Below, in pieces: positions 20,989-22,136 of a stretch of 22,136 bases of DNA (its first letter is position 1; every line of letters begins with the position of its first letter). The notes below the pieces were generated by a model. That model worked only from the letters and a program-made list of their open reading frames with translations, did no database searches and had not been told where the DNA came from. Source of the stretch: UBA910 sp964369145 (GTDB lineage: Bacteria > Patescibacteriota > Minisyncoccia > Phycocordibacterales > DATDWN01); assembly GCA_964369145.1 (NCBI GenBank), contig CAYJEE010000012.1, positions 1-22,136 on the forward strand, in the 5' to 3' direction. Position numbers and translations under genes: made by a program.

Positions 20989-22136
20989 ATGATGTATTTT
21001 AAAAATATCTTTAAAAAAATATTAGTTGTCGCTTCGGTCTATGTCCTGAAAAAACATAAACCATTTATTATCGTACTCATCGGAAGTGTCGGTAAAACAA
21101 TGACCAGAAATGCATTGTATGCCGCTCTTTCAAAAAAACATTCAGTGCGCAAGAGTGAGCAGAGTCTCACTACCGAAATCGGTATTCCACTGACGCTCCT
21201 TGGTTGTCCGTATCCGATCAACACTATAGAAGGGATTGTGAGAAATACCGTGGTAGCACTCGAGCAGTTGTATATTACAAAATCCTATCCATCTTACGTA
21301 ATACTTGAAATCGATGGTCAGAAAAAAGGTGAAGTGGCTCGTGTGGCGCAGTGGCTTCCTGTCGATATGCTCGTGGTGACTCCAGTCGGGGAGATTCCTT
21401 CGCATGTAGAGTGTTTTGATACACCCGCATCATTACAAAAAGAATATATGTCGATTCAGAATGCACTCACTACCGATGCAAAAGTTGTCTGGTGTGCAGA
21501 TGATGAGTACTCACGAGAGATTGGGGGGGTCTCACATCACACGGTCTCATACGGTACTGTGGATCGTGCAGATATTTGTGTGGATACGTATACGATTCTC
21601 TATGAGCAGTCATTACCTGTAGGTATTTCTTTTTCTTTTAAAAAACCAGCACATGCTACTCCGATGGTTATCAAAGACACTCTTGGTTTTCCAGTCATCC
21701 ACGCAGTGCTGGCATCAATGGCGGCAATCCAAGCGTTAGGTGAACATCCTTTTTCACTACACACAACTTTCGAAAAAGTGGAGCTGATTCCTGGGCATAT
21801 GAAAATCATACCTGGACTCAAGCATTCGGTTATTATTGATGATTCCTACAATTCTTCACCTGTTGCAGTTGAAGAGCTTATTTCAGTACTTGAAAAAATT
21901 GAAGGAAAAAGAAAGATTTGTGTGCTTGGTGATATGCTCGAGCTTGGACGTTTTTCGGGAGAAGCTCATAGGGAAATCGGGAGACAGTGTAGCGGATTTG
22001 ATATGCTGGTGTGTGTAGGATTACGTGCACGATTTATCAAAGAGGGTGCACTCGAAGCAGGAATTGCACCAGATGCAGTATTTCATTTCGATACCCCAGA
22101 AAAAGCAGGGGAGCATATCCAAAACATACTGACATC
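20989..22136 (+). CDS. murF: MurF-like Mur ligase, N-terminally short, 3' partial
   Basis: The frame starts at ATG 20989 (or the next ATG, 20992) and stays open to the window end, giving at least 382 residues. It matches the MurF family of ATP-dependent ligases that add D-Ala-D-Ala to the UDP-MurNAc tripeptide. The blocks are GSVGKTMTR (32-40, P-loop), TTEIGIPLTLLG, a PSHVECF block and PGHMKIIPGL. Then come DDSYNSSPVAVEEL and CVLGDMLELG, the last two typical of MurF. The P-loop lies at residue 32 instead of about 107, so the substrate-binding first domain is missing and a short hydrophobic, basic N-terminus replaces it. The usual E-M-G metal-ligand block reads LEIDGQKKGE. Function as MurF is likely but not certain. 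Confidence 0.85.
   Translation, partial: MMYFKNIFKKILVVASVYVLKKHKPFIIVLIGSVGKTMTRNALYAALSKKHSVRKSEQSLTTEIGIPLTLLGCPYPINTIEGIVRNTVVALEQLYITKSYPSYVILEIDGQKKGEVARVAQWLPVDMLVVTPVGEIPSHVECFDTPASLQKEYMSIQNALTTDAKVVWCADDEYSREIGGVSHHTVSYGTVDRADICVDTYTILYEQSLPVGISFSFKKPAHATPMVIKDTLGFPVIHAVLASMAAIQALGEHPFSLHTTFEKVELIPGHMKIIPGLKHSVIIDDSYNSSPVAVEELISVLEKIEGKRKICVLGDMLELGRFSGEAHREIGRQCSGFDMLVCVGLRARFIKEGALEAGIAPDAVFHFDTPEKAGEHIQNILT

Overview
The window looks like a piece of a Patescibacteria (CPR) genome, most likely Parcubacteria-like. This is inferred from gene content and style, not from a marker search. Genes are compact and often shorter than the family norm, including a 78-residue MreD-like protein, a Mur ligase without its N-terminal domain and a PriA stripped of its helicase motifs. 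Shine-Dalgarno sites are almost absent. TGA is used as an ordinary stop, so there is no sign of the recoding seen in Gracilibacteria. Three runs of exactly 100 N (6661-6760, 9228-9327, 10618-10717) are scaffold gaps. They truncate mreB copy 1, the delta' gene and proS, and they create a false open frame joining the first two.

Layout. 1-1591: a partial DinB-family gene, a small YdeI/OmpD-associated gene on the minus strand, a DUF167 gene, hpf, and an overlapping 53-residue membrane protein. 1599-4912 (minus): priA-def-fmt, linking replication restart with protein N-terminus formylation and deformylation. 4920-5696 (minus): a membrane-anchored PEGA protein, divergent from mreB copy 1 (5717, cut by gap 1). 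6761-8948: the end of a DNA polymerase III delta' gene, then frr and rseP. 8949-9396: a non-coding stretch with a large imperfect inverted repeat, a terminator, a strong promoter running into gap 2 and a hairpin leaving it. 9397-14541: proS (cut by gap 3), then the rod-shape cluster mreB copy 2-mreC-mreD-like-mrdA. 14542-15136: a GC-rich structured element and an 86-residue unknown gene with an unusually canonical promoter, ribosome site and terminator. 15137-17218: greA and lysS. 17219-17537: a non-coding control region with a terminator, a DnaA-box-like 9-mer, MraZ-type operators and tandem hairpins. 17538-end: the division and wall cluster mraZ-rsmH-ftsL-like-ftsI-murF-like, running off the right edge.

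How the genes work together. Two wall modules are present: elongation (MreB, MreC, MreD-like, PBP2) and septation (MraZ, RsmH, FtsL-like, FtsI, Mur ligase). Around them sit translation genes (hpf, fmt, def, frr, proS, lysS), transcription elongation (greA), proteolysis (rseP) and replication (priA, delta').

The strongest pattern beyond the genes is promoter geometry. Many genes have a -10-like hexamer ending about 6 bp before the ATG. Transcription would then start at or next to the first base of the start codon, giving leaderless mRNAs. Other points of interest are the degenerate PriA, the tandem hairpins before mraZ with a compensatory base-pair change, the GC-rich structured element after mrdA, and a possible unseen transcript in gap 2.
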